Source of the DNA: Streptomyces cinnamoneus
GTDB lineage: Bacteria; Actinomycetota; Actinomycetes; Streptomycetales; Streptomycetaceae
Length of the DNA stretch: 64,000 bases
Reading direction: 5' to 3'
Assembly: GCF_002939475.1 (NCBI RefSeq)
Contig: NZ_PKFQ01000001.1
Coordinates: 4,461,001-4,525,000 of the forward strand
Position 1 is the stretch's first letter. Each line of letters begins with the position of its first letter. The notes beneath the pieces are model-generated. The model was not told where the DNA came from. It did no database searches and saw only the letters and a list, made by a program, of their open reading frames with translations. The translations under genes and the position numbers were made by a program. This document shows positions 38,642 to 48,678 of this stretch, piece after piece.

Positions 38642-39887
38642 GGGCAAGCTCCTCGACGAGGGCCTCCAGGCGCTCGATTCGCTTGGCCTGGTCCTGCACG
38701 ACCGGCAGCAGGGCGACGCCGAGCAGGTCGTAGCGGAGGGCGTCGATGCGTCCCTCCTCGTCGTACGTGACGATTTCGGGAAGTGTCGCTGCGACCTCTT
38801 CGGCGATGAGGCCGTACTCGTCCTTGCGTGACTGCGGCTTGCCCTCGGTCGGCTTCCGGTCGTAGATGCGGGGCCGCAAGGCGAGGACGGCGGCAGGGTC
38901 GATCTCGATGTCCCGGACGTTTTCCTTGTAGCGGATGGAGGACGTGTTCCGGCAGAACGTCCCGTCGCCCTCGACCCACACCGCGTACCAAGTGCCGGAA
39001 CCGCTCGCGCTGTTGTTGTGCGGCATCTTCGAGCCGTTGGCCCAGGAGATCGTGCTGCCGGAGGTGAGGTACTCACCGTGCGAGTGCCCTGACGGCGGGT
39101 AGGACCCGGGCTTGTCGGAGATCTGTCCCCATGAATGGCCGTGGGACGTCGGGGGGAAGTACGACGGCTTGCCGACGACGCTGTCCCAATTGTGAGAGTG
39201 CTCAGCCGCCGGGAAGGCTGTCGGCTTCTCGGTGATCTCCCCCCACGCGTGCGAGTGCACAGACGGCCAGAACGAAGAGGGCTTGCCCGTGAGGGACGCC
39301 CACGAGACGGTCGGTGCCAGATCGGCCCAGGTCGAGCCATCCCACCACTCCCACCGAGCCAAGGAGTTGTTGAAGCCGAGCTGCCCCTTGCGCGGAGAGG
39401 ACGGGCGGGTGGACGTGGCCCAGACGCCGACCCGGTGGCCGACAACGGGACGCGTCGCCGAGACATCTGCACTCGTGATCGTCGTGACGTTGGCAGCCAC
39501 GGTGACGTTCGCGAGCGCCATCTCGTATATGCCGGTGTCGGTCTGACTGAGGGCCGGGGGAGCGGTCGATCCCACCGAGCCCGCCTTAACGGCAAGCGTG
39601 ATCGAGTTGGAGGCAGGATCGAGCCGCAGGACCACCCGGTCGACCCGCGTGCTCGTGCCGGCCGCAGGAATGGTCAGCGCCTCGGCCGCAGTGGACTGCA
39701 CCATGTGACCGCGCAGGATCGCAAGACCGGGCTGCACGTTCACGACCATGCCGTTGCCCGCGCTGACCTGGAATCCGGGACTGTCGTACGCGGCGACGAC
39801 GCCGGAGTCCTGGAACTCCCGAAAGAGATAGCCGTATTGGCTCTCCGTGACGACCTGAGAGTCGAAGGGGAAAGACGTGATTGCCAA
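38631..39887 (-). CDS. tail fibre protein with S74 chaperone domain
   Basis: 418 residues. A collagen-like or beta-rich middle with repeated HSH and SHGHSWGQISDKP-type motifs is followed by the intramolecular chaperone: SIRYKENVRDI, with the Ser and Lys of the self-cleaving dyad, and a long coiled-coil end. The S74 domain trimerises the fibre and then cleaves itself off. It binds the host surface. The first residues (AITSFPFDSQVVTESQYG) fit the attachment domain of fibre proteins. Confidence 0.85.
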   Translation of the reverse strand: MAITSFPFDSQVVTESQYGYLFREFQDSGVVAAYDSPGFQVSAGNGMVVNVQPGLAILRGHMVQSTAAEALTIPAAGTSTRVDRVVLRLDPASNSITLAVKAGSVGSTAPPALSQTDTGIYEMALANVTVAANVTTITSADVSATRPVVGHRVGVWATSTRPSSPRKGQLGFNNSLARWEWWDGSTWADLAPTVSWASLTGKPSSFWPSVHSHAWGEITEKPTAFPAAEHSHNWDSVVGKPSYFPPTSHGHSWGQISDKPGSYPPSGHSHGEYLTSGSTISWANGSKMPHNNSASGSGTWYAVWVEGDGTFCRNTSSIRYKENVRDIEIDPAAVLALRPRIYDRKPTEGKPQSRKDEYGLIAEEVAATLPEIVTYDEEGRIDALRYDLLGVALLPVVQDQAKRIERLEALVEELARAA

Positions 39888-39906
39888 GAAGAGGTGTTCC
39901 TTTGCG

Positions 39907-42078
39907 TCAGAGGGCCGGACCCACGTCCTCGATCCACAACTCCGACCCGGCTCCGGTGAGGTAGCGGACCTGCCCGTAGGTGGCCGCCGCGCGTCGGGCG
40001 TTCAAGAAGACACCGATGGTGGTTAGGCCGGCCGGTGCTCCGTTGAGGTGGAAGGTGGCGGACAGTCCGGAGGAAGAGTCCGAGTCATCGTTGAAGCAGG
40101 TGGTCAGCATGTCGCCGAGGGCGGGACTGGACGCGGTGACAGAGGTCCCGGAGGCCCAGCGAGCAACGGTGTATGCGGACTGCTTCGCATACCGGGTGCC
40201 CGACCCCGAGTCACCCGTGCCGTCCGTGTCGACCGAGCTGATGCGCAGCCCGAAGCGGTACATGCGGCGGGCTTCGGCCGGGAAAGTCCAGTAGTAGATC
40301 AGGGTGGGGGTGTCGCCCACGTAGCCCGAAGCGTTCAGGGGTGCGAGGGCAATCAGGCCGCGCGCGGTGTTGTCGCGAAAGGCGGTCTGTCGCCAGGGTG
40401 ACCAGCCGGACGAGGGGGAGCCGCCGCGGACCCACTCCTCATGCGGTTCGGCGCCGCCGTGGGTTCGGGACCAGCGCTGCGTGGTGTAACCGGTAGTCGT
40501 GCCGGTGGTCCATACGTAGCCGCTCATCGGAGCGAAGCTCCAGCCCCCGGCCTTCGATGCGGCCGAGTCGAGGTACAGGCGCGAGTCCTCGTACGGGTAG
40601 GCGGTCGGGTCGGTGGCCTGGTTGATGGTGTCGGCCGAGAGGATCTGCTTGTACGTGATCATGCGCCAGGGACCCCAGCCGGTTCTGGCGTTGCCACCCC
40701 GCACCCACTCCTCGTGCGGGGTCGTGGCGGCGTGGACGCGACTCCACGTCTGAGAGGCGTCGCCCCACGGCTCTTTGCGCGTGGTGACGTGCCCGTACTT
40801 CCCTCCGAAGTCCCAGCCACCTGCCGTGGCCTGCTCGGCGGACAGGATCATGATGCTCGCGCCGTCGGGATAGGCGGTGGGCGGGCTGGCCTGCGTGAAG
40901 GACTCTGGCCACACCTCCCTGGGGCCGGGCGGAGACGCCTCGGCCGTCCGTTCCAGGGCGGAGACGCGTGACTGCGTGGTAGCCGCCTGCGCGGTGGCTG
41001 CCGCGTTCGGGTCGAACGGGCTGGGATCGCCGAGCAGAGTGCCGACGTGGAAGCCGTCTTCCCCGGCCTTGATGACCAGGCCCGTAACGGGCGCGGTCAG
41101 CTCCTGGCCCCCGGCGACGATCGTGACGCGGTCGCCGAGTCGCCAGTCGACGCCGAACTCCATAGGGGAGTCTTCAACGGGAACGGCTTGTACGGCGGTT
41201 GCAGTCTTGCCCGCCTCGGCCAAGACCTCGTTGCCAGCCTGAGTGAGCTCCTTCTCGTCGTCCGTGTTGCGCTGGTCGACGAACCTCTCGATGCGGCGTC
41301 CCCAGTCCGTCTCGGCGCTGATGGACGTGGTGTTGTCGACAGGGATGAGCGTCCGGTCTTCCTGTTCGCCCTGGCCCGCGACGATGACCCGGGTGGCACC
41401 GGGCGTCGACACCGAGACGCGCTGTCCGGCGAGCGTGCCGGCCAGGACGTCGAGGCGTACCTCCCGCGTACGGTCGGCGACCGCGTACGTCTCGAACACG
41501 AGCTGACTGGCACGCTGGACGATGCGGAAGCCGAGCCCTGCCACGCTCGCGATCTCGGTGAGCAGCTCGCCCAACGTGGGGAATCTCGCGCTCTTCTTGA
41601 CCATCGGGCCCCGGCCCGGGTTCGGCCCCATCACCAGGTTTCCCCGACGCCGGGCGGCCGGGGCAGCCGGACCACAGTTGGCGTTGACGTAGCCGTGCAT
41701 CACGGTCTCGGCCGCCCCACTGCGCTCGTCGTGCCCGGTTGCCTGCTTGCCCACATCGGGATTGGTGGGCTCGGGCCAGGCGAGCATGTCGGACAGGATC
41801 ACCGTGTCGGATACGCCCTCGAACGCGATGCTGCCGCGCCGGTCCTCGGGGGTGGCCGCGTACTCGGAGGAGACGACGGGGCCGGACATGAGAACGTCGT
41901 CGTGCCCGGTGATGATCAGACCCGAACCGGGAGTGCGCAGGGTATCCGCGAGAGGGTGCTCCGATGCCAGGGTCAGCTTCCAGGTGCCAACGTTGTTGAA
42001 CGTGTCGGTCACTTCGAGCGCCAGGTCTTCGGGACGTATCAGGCCGAGTCGGGTGAGGTTCTTGTCGCGGACCTCCAC
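39907..42078 (-). CDS. minor tail / baseplate protein (Gp37-like)
   Basis: 723 residues from GTG 42078. The first 350 residues fit the siphovirus ReqiPepy6 Gp37-like baseplate family (RDKNLTRLGLIRPEDLALEV, LASEHPLADTLRTPGSGLII). The second half carries at least two W-rich repeats around HEEWVRGG, probably carbohydrate-contact modules. It is part of the tail tip that touches the host wall. Confidence 0.78.
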   Translation of the reverse strand: MEVRDKNLTRLGLIRPEDLALEVTDTFNNVGTWKLTLASEHPLADTLRTPGSGLIITGHDDVLMSGPVVSSEYAATPEDRRGSIAFEGVSDTVILSDMLAWPEPTNPDVGKQATGHDERSGAAETVMHGYVNANCGPAAPAARRRGNLVMGPNPGRGPMVKKSARFPTLGELLTEIASVAGLGFRIVQRASQLVFETYAVADRTREVRLDVLAGTLAGQRVSVSTPGATRVIVAGQGEQEDRTLIPVDNTTSISAETDWGRRIERFVDQRNTDDEKELTQAGNEVLAEAGKTATAVQAVPVEDSPMEFGVDWRLGDRVTIVAGGQELTAPVTGLVIKAGEDGFHVGTLLGDPSPFDPNAAATAQAATTQSRVSALERTAEASPPGPREVWPESFTQASPPTAYPDGASIMILSAEQATAGGWDFGGKYGHVTTRKEPWGDASQTWSRVHAATTPHEEWVRGGNARTGWGPWRMITYKQILSADTINQATDPTAYPYEDSRLYLDSAASKAGGWSFAPMSGYVWTTGTTTGYTTQRWSRTHGGAEPHEEWVRGGSPSSGWSPWRQTAFRDNTARGLIALAPLNASGYVGDTPTLIYYWTFPAEARRMYRFGLRISSVDTDGTGDSGSGTRYAKQSAYTVARWASGTSVTASSPALGDMLTTCFNDDSDSSSGLSATFHLNGAPAGLTTIGVFLNARRAAATYGQVRYLTGAGSELWIEDVGPAL

Positions 42079-42100
42079 GGTCAGGTCTTGCAGTCGCAGG

Positions 42101-42946
42101 TCAGATCACCATCCATTTGCGGGGGCGCCAGGAGCACACGATGCGGGAATCCGCGGTGGTGTCGAGCATCCTGACGCTTGCGGTCGAGGTGCCGGGCGGC
42201 ACCGTCCAGAAGCGCGGAGCCGCCGCGAGGTCGGCGTACCGGTTGACGTTCTTGCCGTCCCGCACCGAACCGTTGCGGGTATCGACGATCAGCCGCTCGC
42301 CTATTGCGAGAGTGCCCTGCCAGCGCAAGGTCTCGCCGGTCGGCGCCATGACCGTCAGGTCCCGGCCCGGCCCGTACACCTCCCAGACCGGATAGGCCGG
42401 CACATCGCCCGTGTTGTCGAGCTGCACATCACCGATCGCCTGCGAGGCCGCGAGAGGCAGTGATGCCAGGCTGGACAGGAAGGGCCTCTTGCCGGGGTCG
42501 CCTCCGACCGACTGGGTCGAGACGCTCGATGCGACGAAGTATGGGTCAGGGGCGCGGAAGGTGATCACGGTCTGAAGGCTGCTGGTGCCGTCGTCGGTGA
42601 TGTCGCCGCCTCCGGTGCGGTAGACCGACGTGGACCACCGGACCCCCTGATCGTCAACGAGGACGAGTTGGCATTCGCCTGCGACAGCTTGGGCGAGCCG
42701 GGATACCAGCTCGGACAGATGGCTGCGGTCGCGGCCGAGGATGTCGAGCGGGATGTCCAGGTCTCGGGGCTGGACGCGTTGGCCGCGCCACCGGGCGCCG
42801 TCTCCGGCACCGCTGAGCCACTGGACGTCTACTGCCGGCAGGCCACGGCCGGTCATGCCAGCCGTGGCCTGAAACCCAAAACCTGTCATTGCCTGCCCGT
42901 TGAGGTCGAGCGCATCGCGCTCGGTCTCCAGCAGGAGTGCAGTCAC
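42101..42946 (-). CDS. distal tail protein
   Basis: 281 residues. LDIPLDILGRDRSHLSELVSR and the beta-sandwich C-terminus with TRNGSVRDGKNVNRY fit distal-tail (Dit-type) proteins located right after the tape measure. It forms the hub that joins the tail tube to the baseplate. Confidence 0.8.
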   Translation of the reverse strand: MTALLLETERDALDLNGQAMTGFGFQATAGMTGRGLPAVDVQWLSGAGDGARWRGQRVQPRDLDIPLDILGRDRSHLSELVSRLAQAVAGECQLVLVDDQGVRWSTSVYRTGGGDITDDGTSSLQTVITFRAPDPYFVASSVSTQSVGGDPGKRPFLSSLASLPLAASQAIGDVQLDNTGDVPAYPVWEVYGPGRDLTVMAPTGETLRWQGTLAIGERLIVDTRNGSVRDGKNVNRYADLAAAPRFWTVPPGTSTASVRMLDTTADSRIVCSWRPRKWMVI

Positions 42947-45900
42947 TCACCACCCCACCATTCGTGCGCGGTGGGACGCCGCGAACAGCTCCTCCTGGGA
43001 GCTGAGCGAACTTCCCGCCGCTGCGTAGTAGTTGAGAACCTTGGTCACGCCGCCGCCCCCAGTGGGGCCGAGACCGCCTGCGATGGCGGCGGACGCCGAC
43101 CGCGCCGCGTTGGCGTAGTCGGCGGAGCTGGGGCGAGCGGTAATGGCGTCGACCGCCTTGGCCACCCGCCCGGATTCGCCCTCGATGCCCTGGGCGAAGC
43201 CCTGGCCGACGTAGCTGCCGAGCTGGGCGAAGACGCGGCTCGGCGAGTGGATGCCGAGGCTCTTCTTGATGGCGGCCACCATCGAGTCGGCGATCTGGAG
43301 CATCTGCTTCTCGATCGCCGCTTGCTGGCTCTGGAGGCCCTTCACGATGCCCTCGGCTATGTGGACGCCGTTGGCGTACATCGCATCCGAGGCGGTCGCT
43401 CCGGCCTGACTGGCGTACTTGGCGAGTTCGGCCTGAAGACGGTTGACCTCGGCGATGCCGTTCTTGCCGGCCGCCGCGATCGACTCCGCCGCAGCCAGGC
43501 CCGCATCGGGTCCGGCCGAAGCGATCTGGTCCATGGCCGTCTGGCCAAGGCCCATGTCCTTCAGCTTCTTGAGCGCGGTGGCGAACCGTTTCGCCTTGTC
43601 GATGGCCGCCTGAAGGGCGCTCGTGATCCCGTTGAAGGAGGAGCTCTTCGCCTTGGTCACATCGCCGGTGTCGATGATCCGGTCCGTGACCCGCTGCGCG
43701 TAGGAGGCTGCTTCCTCGCGCATCTTGTCGAGCTTGTCGCGGGCGGCCTTGAGCCGGTCGGCCCCGGTGTCCCACTGGGCAGCCAGCTTGAGCATGGCGG
43801 TCCGGTCGGCGTTGATCCGGTTCTTCAGGCCCTGGGAGGCGTCGTTCGGGATCTTCTCCGTCAGCTCATTGAGGGCTTCCTTGACGCTGGAGAACTCCGA
43901 CTCCAGACCCTTGACGAGGCCCTGGATGATGAGCCGTCCGGCGTCGTACAGCAGCACCGCGTCCTTGGGGGCCGGGCCCTTCCAGTCCGTGAGCTTGCTG
44001 GTCAGATCGCCGAGCTTGTCCTTCACCGCGCCGAACATCGACGAGATGCCGCTGATGAGGCCGCGGATGAGCGACTTACCGGCGTCGACGAGCGTGGAGC
44101 CGAGGCCGCTCAGCGCGTCCTTAGCCTTGCCGGGCAGTTCCTTGACGAAGCCGATCGTCTCGGTGATGCCGGTCGAGATGGCGCGGCCGAGGGCGGACAT
44201 CGCCCTACTGGCGACGTCCTTGATCGCTGACCATCCGGCCGAGAACAGGCTGCCGAGCCCGGACATCATCGAGCGGCCGAGGTCGGCGAGGAACGAACCA
44301 AAGGAACTGAAGCCCGACTTGATCGCGCTCCACGCGGCCTCGCCGAATCCCTTGACGGCCTGCCAGCCGGACTTGAAGGCTGCGCCGATGGCTTTGAGGC
44401 CCTTGCCAGCCGCGCCGAGGATGCCGATGCTCAGGAATGTCTCGAAGGCTCCGAGGATCGTGTCCCAGATGCCCTTGACGAAGCTCCAGATGCCGGACCA
44501 GAACTGCGACCAGCCCTCCTTCAGGGTGCCGAAGTTTCCGGTGAAGAGCCCTTCGATCAGGCCCCACGCGATCTTCAGGACGCCGACGATGGTGTCCCAG
44601 ACACCCTTGACGATCTCGACGAGTCCCTCGAAGACGAGTGCGACGCCGTTGACGGCGTCTACCAGGCTCTTGGCCAGCAGCTCGACGATGAACTGGATGA
44701 CCGGCACGAGGACGGGCATCAAGATGTTGACGACCTTGAGCAGGGCGTCGAACACCGGCTGGAGTGCTTCGAGCAGGCGCTGAATCGCGTCAGCCAGCGG
44801 CGGAAGAACCGACTGGATGACCTCGCTCAGCATCGGCAGGAGCGGCTGGATGACCGCCGTGATGATCTGAAGCGCGGTAGCGATGATCGGCTGGAGTGCC
44901 GTGAGCACCTGCTGAAGGGCCGCCGACAGCACGGGCAGGATCGGCGCCAGCGCGGATGCCAGGGTCGAGACGAGCGGTGCGAGCGCGGCGAAGATCTGCG
45001 CGAAGAGCTGCGCGATGATCGGCAGGATCGGCGCGAGCGCGCTCACGAGCTGGGCGATGACCGGAGCCATCGCCGTGACGATCTGCCCGAACGCTTCCGC
45101 GATGGTCGGCAGGACGCCGCTCAGCGTCTGGAAGGCACTGTTGAGCGCCTGGCCGATCACCGGAACGAGCTGCGTGAGGACGGGCGCGAGGGTCTGGATC
45201 GCCTGCGTCAGCGCACCGCCGAGGAGCTGGATGATCGGGGTGATCGAGGGGGCGAGCGCCGTGAACGCGTTCGCCAGCGGGACCAGTGCGGCTGCGATCA
45301 GCGGACCGAGCATTGCGGCGAACGCGCCGATCACCTGCATCAGCGCGCCGAGTGCCTGGCCGAGCGGGGCCATCGCCGGGGCGAGCGCTTCGACAGCGGC
45401 CTGGATGCCGCTGAACATCGCCTTGACGCCCTCGGTCACAGCTGGCTGCGCCAGTGCCGAGGCGACCGCGTCCAGGGCGGTGCCGATGACCTCGCCGACT
45501 TGCGGCAGGAGCTCGGTCAGGAGCTGCCCAAGCTCCGAGAAGAGGTTCTTGACCGCCGGGCCCGACTGGGTGGCGATGGCGTTCATCGCCGTGTGGGCTG
45601 CGGCAAAGACGTTGGTCAGGCCGGTCTGGAAGCCCTCGCTGTCCACGGTCGCGTGGATCTTTTCGAGGGTGTCGGCCATCATGCCGAGCGAGGAGCCGCC
45701 CGCAGCTTCGGCTGCGCGACTGATGCCGGCAAGAATCCCGCCGACGTTGTAGAGGACCGACCCCAGATCCTTGAGGGATTGGATTCCCTCGTCGATCCAG
45801 CCCTTGAGCTTGCCGTTCCCCTCGCTCTTGGTGAGGAAGGCGGAGAAGCGCTCCGAGATGTCGACAAACCACTGGGCCAGCGACGGCAGATAGCTCGTGC

Positions 45901-47044
45901 CGACCTTGCCGAGGACGGCGATGATGTTCGCGAAGGCGCCCGTACCGTTGGTGGCGATGTCGATCGACTTGGAAAGGTCGACGAACATCTGGTTCAGCGC
46001 GGGGTCCAGGGCGCCCTGGAGGCCCTTGGCGAAGGCGCCGAAGAACTGGCCGAGCTCGGTGGCCGTCTGCCGGACGCCCGCCGTGAACTTCGGGAGGAGG
46101 CCATCGACGAGCTCCTGAATGGGCTTCTTGGCCTGCTCCCAGAACTTCGCCGAGATCGCGTCCTGGAGACCGGACAGGGCACCCTTGACCTCGGGTAGAA
46201 CCTTGTTGAAGTCGCGGAAGGCCGCGATGGTGACACCGAGGCCGACCGCCATGCCGCCGAACAGGCCGGGCAGGAGAAGGCTCGTGGCGCCGATCGAGGC
46301 GAGAGAGCTCGACAGGGCGGCGAGGTTGCTCGCGGCAGACAGGCCCCACCCAGCGAGGCCGGCAATCGCGAGGGAAAGCGAGCCGATGATCGGCACGCTC
46401 TTGTCGAGGTTGCGCAGCGTCCGACCGAGCCGCTCGAAGATGTTGTTCAGCACTCGCGCGCCGGACAGAGCGGCGAGCGCAGTGCCGACCTTCGCCACGG
46501 CCGTGTTGTCCAGGTCGGGGACGATCGGCACCGTGCGCGGACGGGTCAGCACCTGAAGCCGGGCCGAGATCCGCGCGCCGAACCCGTTGGCGAGGTCCGG
46601 CTCGACCTTGATTTTCAGCGGGCTGATGTCGTCGGCCCAGTCGCGCAGCTTGCGCTTCACGTGGTCGGCGGACTGCTCGTCGAGCTCCAGCTCGACCTTG
46701 CCCGTGGTTTTGAGGTCGTTGACCTTGAAGTCAACCTTCTGGCTGTTCGCCCGGCGCTGTAGCTCCTTGGCGGCGTTCCGTACGGCGGTCGCCATGCCAT
46801 CGGTGGAGATGGTCGTGTAGAAGCGGATCTTGCGGGCGTCGGACTGCTTGTTGCGCTTGTTGATCTTCCGGAGCTCTTCGACGAACTCCTTCGACGCGCC
46901 GCTCATGTCGATCGTCGTCGACACCTTGAGCTTGTCGAGCTGCTGCTCGATACGGTCGAGCTGCTTCTCCGCATCCCGCCTGAATTCACGGGTGTCGGGG
47001 GAGACCTTGACGGCGACACGGCCGATGATCTGGCCCGCTGACAA
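42947..47044 (-). CDS. tape measure protein
   Basis: 1365 residues, by far the longest gene. A coiled-coil N-terminus (RRDAEKQLDRIEQQLDKLK), several hydrophobic stretches, a proline-spaced ALAPILP-type repeat in the middle, and a helical C-terminus. The tape measure sets the tail length; at this length the tail would be roughly 200 nm, by the usual rule of about 0.15 nm per residue. It lies between the chaperone genes and the distal tail gene. Confidence 0.93.
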   Translation of the reverse strand: MSAGQIIGRVAVKVSPDTREFRRDAEKQLDRIEQQLDKLKVSTTIDMSGASKEFVEELRKINKRNKQSDARKIRFYTTISTDGMATAVRNAAKELQRRANSQKVDFKVNDLKTTGKVELELDEQSADHVKRKLRDWADDISPLKIKVEPDLANGFGARISARLQVLTRPRTVPIVPDLDNTAVAKVGTALAALSGARVLNNIFERLGRTLRNLDKSVPIIGSLSLAIAGLAGWGLSAASNLAALSSSLASIGATSLLLPGLFGGMAVGLGVTIAAFRDFNKVLPEVKGALSGLQDAISAKFWEQAKKPIQELVDGLLPKFTAGVRQTATELGQFFGAFAKGLQGALDPALNQMFVDLSKSIDIATNGTGAFANIIAVLGKVGTSYLPSLAQWFVDISERFSAFLTKSEGNGKLKGWIDEGIQSLKDLGSVLYNVGGILAGISRAAEAAGGSSLGMMADTLEKIHATVDSEGFQTGLTNVFAAAHTAMNAIATQSGPAVKNLFSELGQLLTELLPQVGEVIGTALDAVASALAQPAVTEGVKAMFSGIQAAVEALAPAMAPLGQALGALMQVIGAFAAMLGPLIAAALVPLANAFTALAPSITPIIQLLGGALTQAIQTLAPVLTQLVPVIGQALNSAFQTLSGVLPTIAEAFGQIVTAMAPVIAQLVSALAPILPIIAQLFAQIFAALAPLVSTLASALAPILPVLSAALQQVLTALQPIIATALQIITAVIQPLLPMLSEVIQSVLPPLADAIQRLLEALQPVFDALLKVVNILMPVLVPVIQFIVELLAKSLVDAVNGVALVFEGLVEIVKGVWDTIVGVLKIAWGLIEGLFTGNFGTLKEGWSQFWSGIWSFVKGIWDTILGAFETFLSIGILGAAGKGLKAIGAAFKSGWQAVKGFGEAAWSAIKSGFSSFGSFLADLGRSMMSGLGSLFSAGWSAIKDVASRAMSALGRAISTGITETIGFVKELPGKAKDALSGLGSTLVDAGKSLIRGLISGISSMFGAVKDKLGDLTSKLTDWKGPAPKDAVLLYDAGRLIIQGLVKGLESEFSSVKEALNELTEKIPNDASQGLKNRINADRTAMLKLAAQWDTGADRLKAARDKLDKMREEAASYAQRVTDRIIDTGDVTKAKSSSFNGITSALQAAIDKAKRFATALKKLKDMGLGQTAMDQIASAGPDAGLAAAESIAAAGKNGIAEVNRLQAELAKYASQAGATASDAMYANGVHIAEGIVKGLQSQQAAIEKQMLQIADSMVAAIKKSLGIHSPSRVFAQLGSYVGQGFAQGIEGESGRVAKAVDAITARPSSADYANAARSASAAIAGGLGPTGGGGVTKVLNYYAAAGSSLSSQEELFAASHRARMVGW

Positions 47045-47047
47045 GGG

Positions 47048-47449
47048 CTACCTCCGAGAGAAGTGCTGATAGAGCTGGGCCACGGTGGCGGGCCGCTTGC
47101 TGGCCTTCTTCGCCTTGGCCTTTGCCTGCGGGCGGGGAAACGGCGGGATCTTCGGAGCCTTGCCCTTGCCCCACTGGCCGGTGGCTCGCGTGTTGGAGTT
47201 GATGGCGTCGAAGAGATCGGCGGCCAAATGTCGGTCCTGGCCCCAGCCGAAGTGCTCTCTGCCGCCCGACGCGAGGGCGACAGTCAGAGAGGTGTCGGGC
47301 AGCCTCTGCACGAGAAGGAGGACGAGAGCGGGCGAGGGTCCGCGGCCTGCGATTACCTCGGCGAGGTCGACGCCGTAGTAGAAGCGCAGGTCGGCATACA
47401 GGCCCTCGCCGTAGTCGTCGATCAGGCGGCAGAGGCCGAGGCTTCCCCC
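47048..47449 (-). CDS. tail assembly chaperone, frameshifted extension (T part)
   Basis: The frame carries RLIDDYGEGLYADLRFYYGV and later SGGREHFGWGQD, typical of the C-terminal part of GT-type chaperones, but has no good start of its own. It is reached by a -1 ribosomal shift from the upstream G gene at GGGGGAA (minus strand; plus 47443-47449). It guides tape-measure folding. The G and T halves overlap by about 30 bp. Confidence 0.8.
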   Translation of the reverse strand, partial: GGSLGLCRLIDDYGEGLYADLRFYYGVDLAEVIAGRGPSPALVLLLVQRLPDTSLTVALASGGREHFGWGQDRHLAADLFDAINSNTRATGQWGKGKAPKIPPFPRPQAKAKAKKASKRPATVAQLYQHFSRR

Positions 47450-47760
47450 ACCTGAGCGCCCTTGCCGTACCGGTCGAAGATCTCGGCCAGGACGGCGAGG
47501 TCACCGCCTACAGCCTTGAGGAGCTTGTCGGCCGCCGTCGCGTGCTCGGCGACCAGGCGGATCGCCTCGGACAGCAGCTCCTCCTGGTCCGCGTCCTCAC
47601 CGCCCATGTCGTCCTGGAGCTGCGAGAGCTTGGTGCGGGTGTCCTTGGGGAGGCGGAGAGGGTTGAGCAGGCGGACCGTTTCGTCGCCCAGCTCGATGTC
47701 GGTCGAGCCGTATCGCGCCTCGGCGGCGTTGCGGATGTCGTCGAGGGAGAAAGATGCCAT
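47422..47760 (-). CDS. tail assembly chaperone (G part)
   Basis: 112 residues from ATG 47760 (GGAGG upstream). Acidic and helical (ASFSLDDIRNAAEARYG, DDMGGEDADQEELLSEAIRL). It sits between the major tail protein and the tape measure. Most ribosomes end here; some shift -1 near the end to make the GT form. Confidence 0.82.
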   Translation of the reverse strand: MASFSLDDIRNAAEARYGSTDIELGDETVRLLNPLRLPKDTRTKLSQLQDDMGGEDADQEELLSEAIRLVAEHATAADKLLKAVGGDLAVLAEIFDRYGKGAQVGEASASAA

Positions 47761-47860
47761 GGGGGTGCGGACCTCCGAGGTCGAGTGCAAGAGGGGGGCG
47801 GACCCGGGGGAAAGCCCGGCGTGAGCGGGTCCGCGCGCTCACGCCGGGACGCAGGGGAGC

Positions 47861-48601
47861 TCAGGCGGCTGAGCCGGCGACCCACTTGGAGCCGTCCCAG
47901 AACGCCTTCGAGGAGTCGCCGAGGCTCACGTACTGGCCGGTGGCCCACTTCGCGGTGGGCGTGGCGATCACAGACGCCAGGGCGGCGAGGTCGGCCGGGG
48001 CGACAGCTCCGGTCGGGATGAAGGAGCCGGGCGTGCCGGCCGAGGCGCCCGTGGCGACGGTGCCGCCGAGCGGGGTCACGGCGTACGTCCAGGAGTTGGC
48101 GCCGTAGACCATCGGCTTGACGCCCAGGGGGAGACCGGCGAGCGACTCGGTGTCGCCGATCGCCATGTCGTCGGCCCGGTAGATCTCGGCCTTCGGGGCA
48201 TAGACGGCGAAGTGCGACTCGCCGTCAATGAAGATCGCCATGAATGCGGCCTGAGTCGGCTGCGGGTCGGCAGGAACACCGATCGAACCGTCAGGCAGGA
48301 GCGGGGCGTTGGCGCCGAAGTACAGACGCAGTGCGGCCGTGTCGAACTGGTTCAGGGTGAACGTGATGGACTCGGTCCGCGCGCTGTACTTCGTGCGCAG
48401 GGACTTGTTCTGAAGCGTGCCGATCGTGGTCGCCTCGCCGCCCTCGGAGGTGATGCCGAAGACATCCTCAAGCGAGGTGTGTCCGACGTTCTGCCAGGGG
48501 GAGGTGGGCACGAGAAGGTCGCCGGGCATGGCGGTTCCGACCGGGGCGGTCAGATAGTTGCCATTCCCAACGACGAGGGTTGCATTGTCGTTGAGCGCCA
48601 A
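47861..48601 (-). CDS. major tail protein
   Basis: 246 residues. TSLEDVFGITSEGGEATTIGTL and beta-rich composition fit siphovirus tail-tube proteins. The C-terminal ALASVIATPTAKWATGQYV...FWDGSKW is a small extra domain seen on many actinophage tubes. Position upstream of the chaperone is standard. Confidence 0.88.
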   Translation of the reverse strand: MALNDNATLVVGNGNYLTAPVGTAMPGDLLVPTSPWQNVGHTSLEDVFGITSEGGEATTIGTLQNKSLRTKYSARTESITFTLNQFDTAALRLYFGANAPLLPDGSIGVPADPQPTQAAFMAIFIDGESHFAVYAPKAEIYRADDMAIGDTESLAGLPLGVKPMVYGANSWTYAVTPLGGTVATGASAGTPGSFIPTGAVAPADLAALASVIATPTAKWATGQYVSLGDSSKAFWDGSKWVAGSAA

Positions 48602-48678
48602 AGAGAAACGTTTCTCCTAGTTCGCGCACGCCAGAAACCCCTATCGCCATATGCGTGTTGGGGTGCGTGCGGGATGGA

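Noticed and set aside
42947..47044. ALAPILP-type repeats in the tape measure as something unusual
   Set aside because: Such repeats are normal in tape measure proteins.
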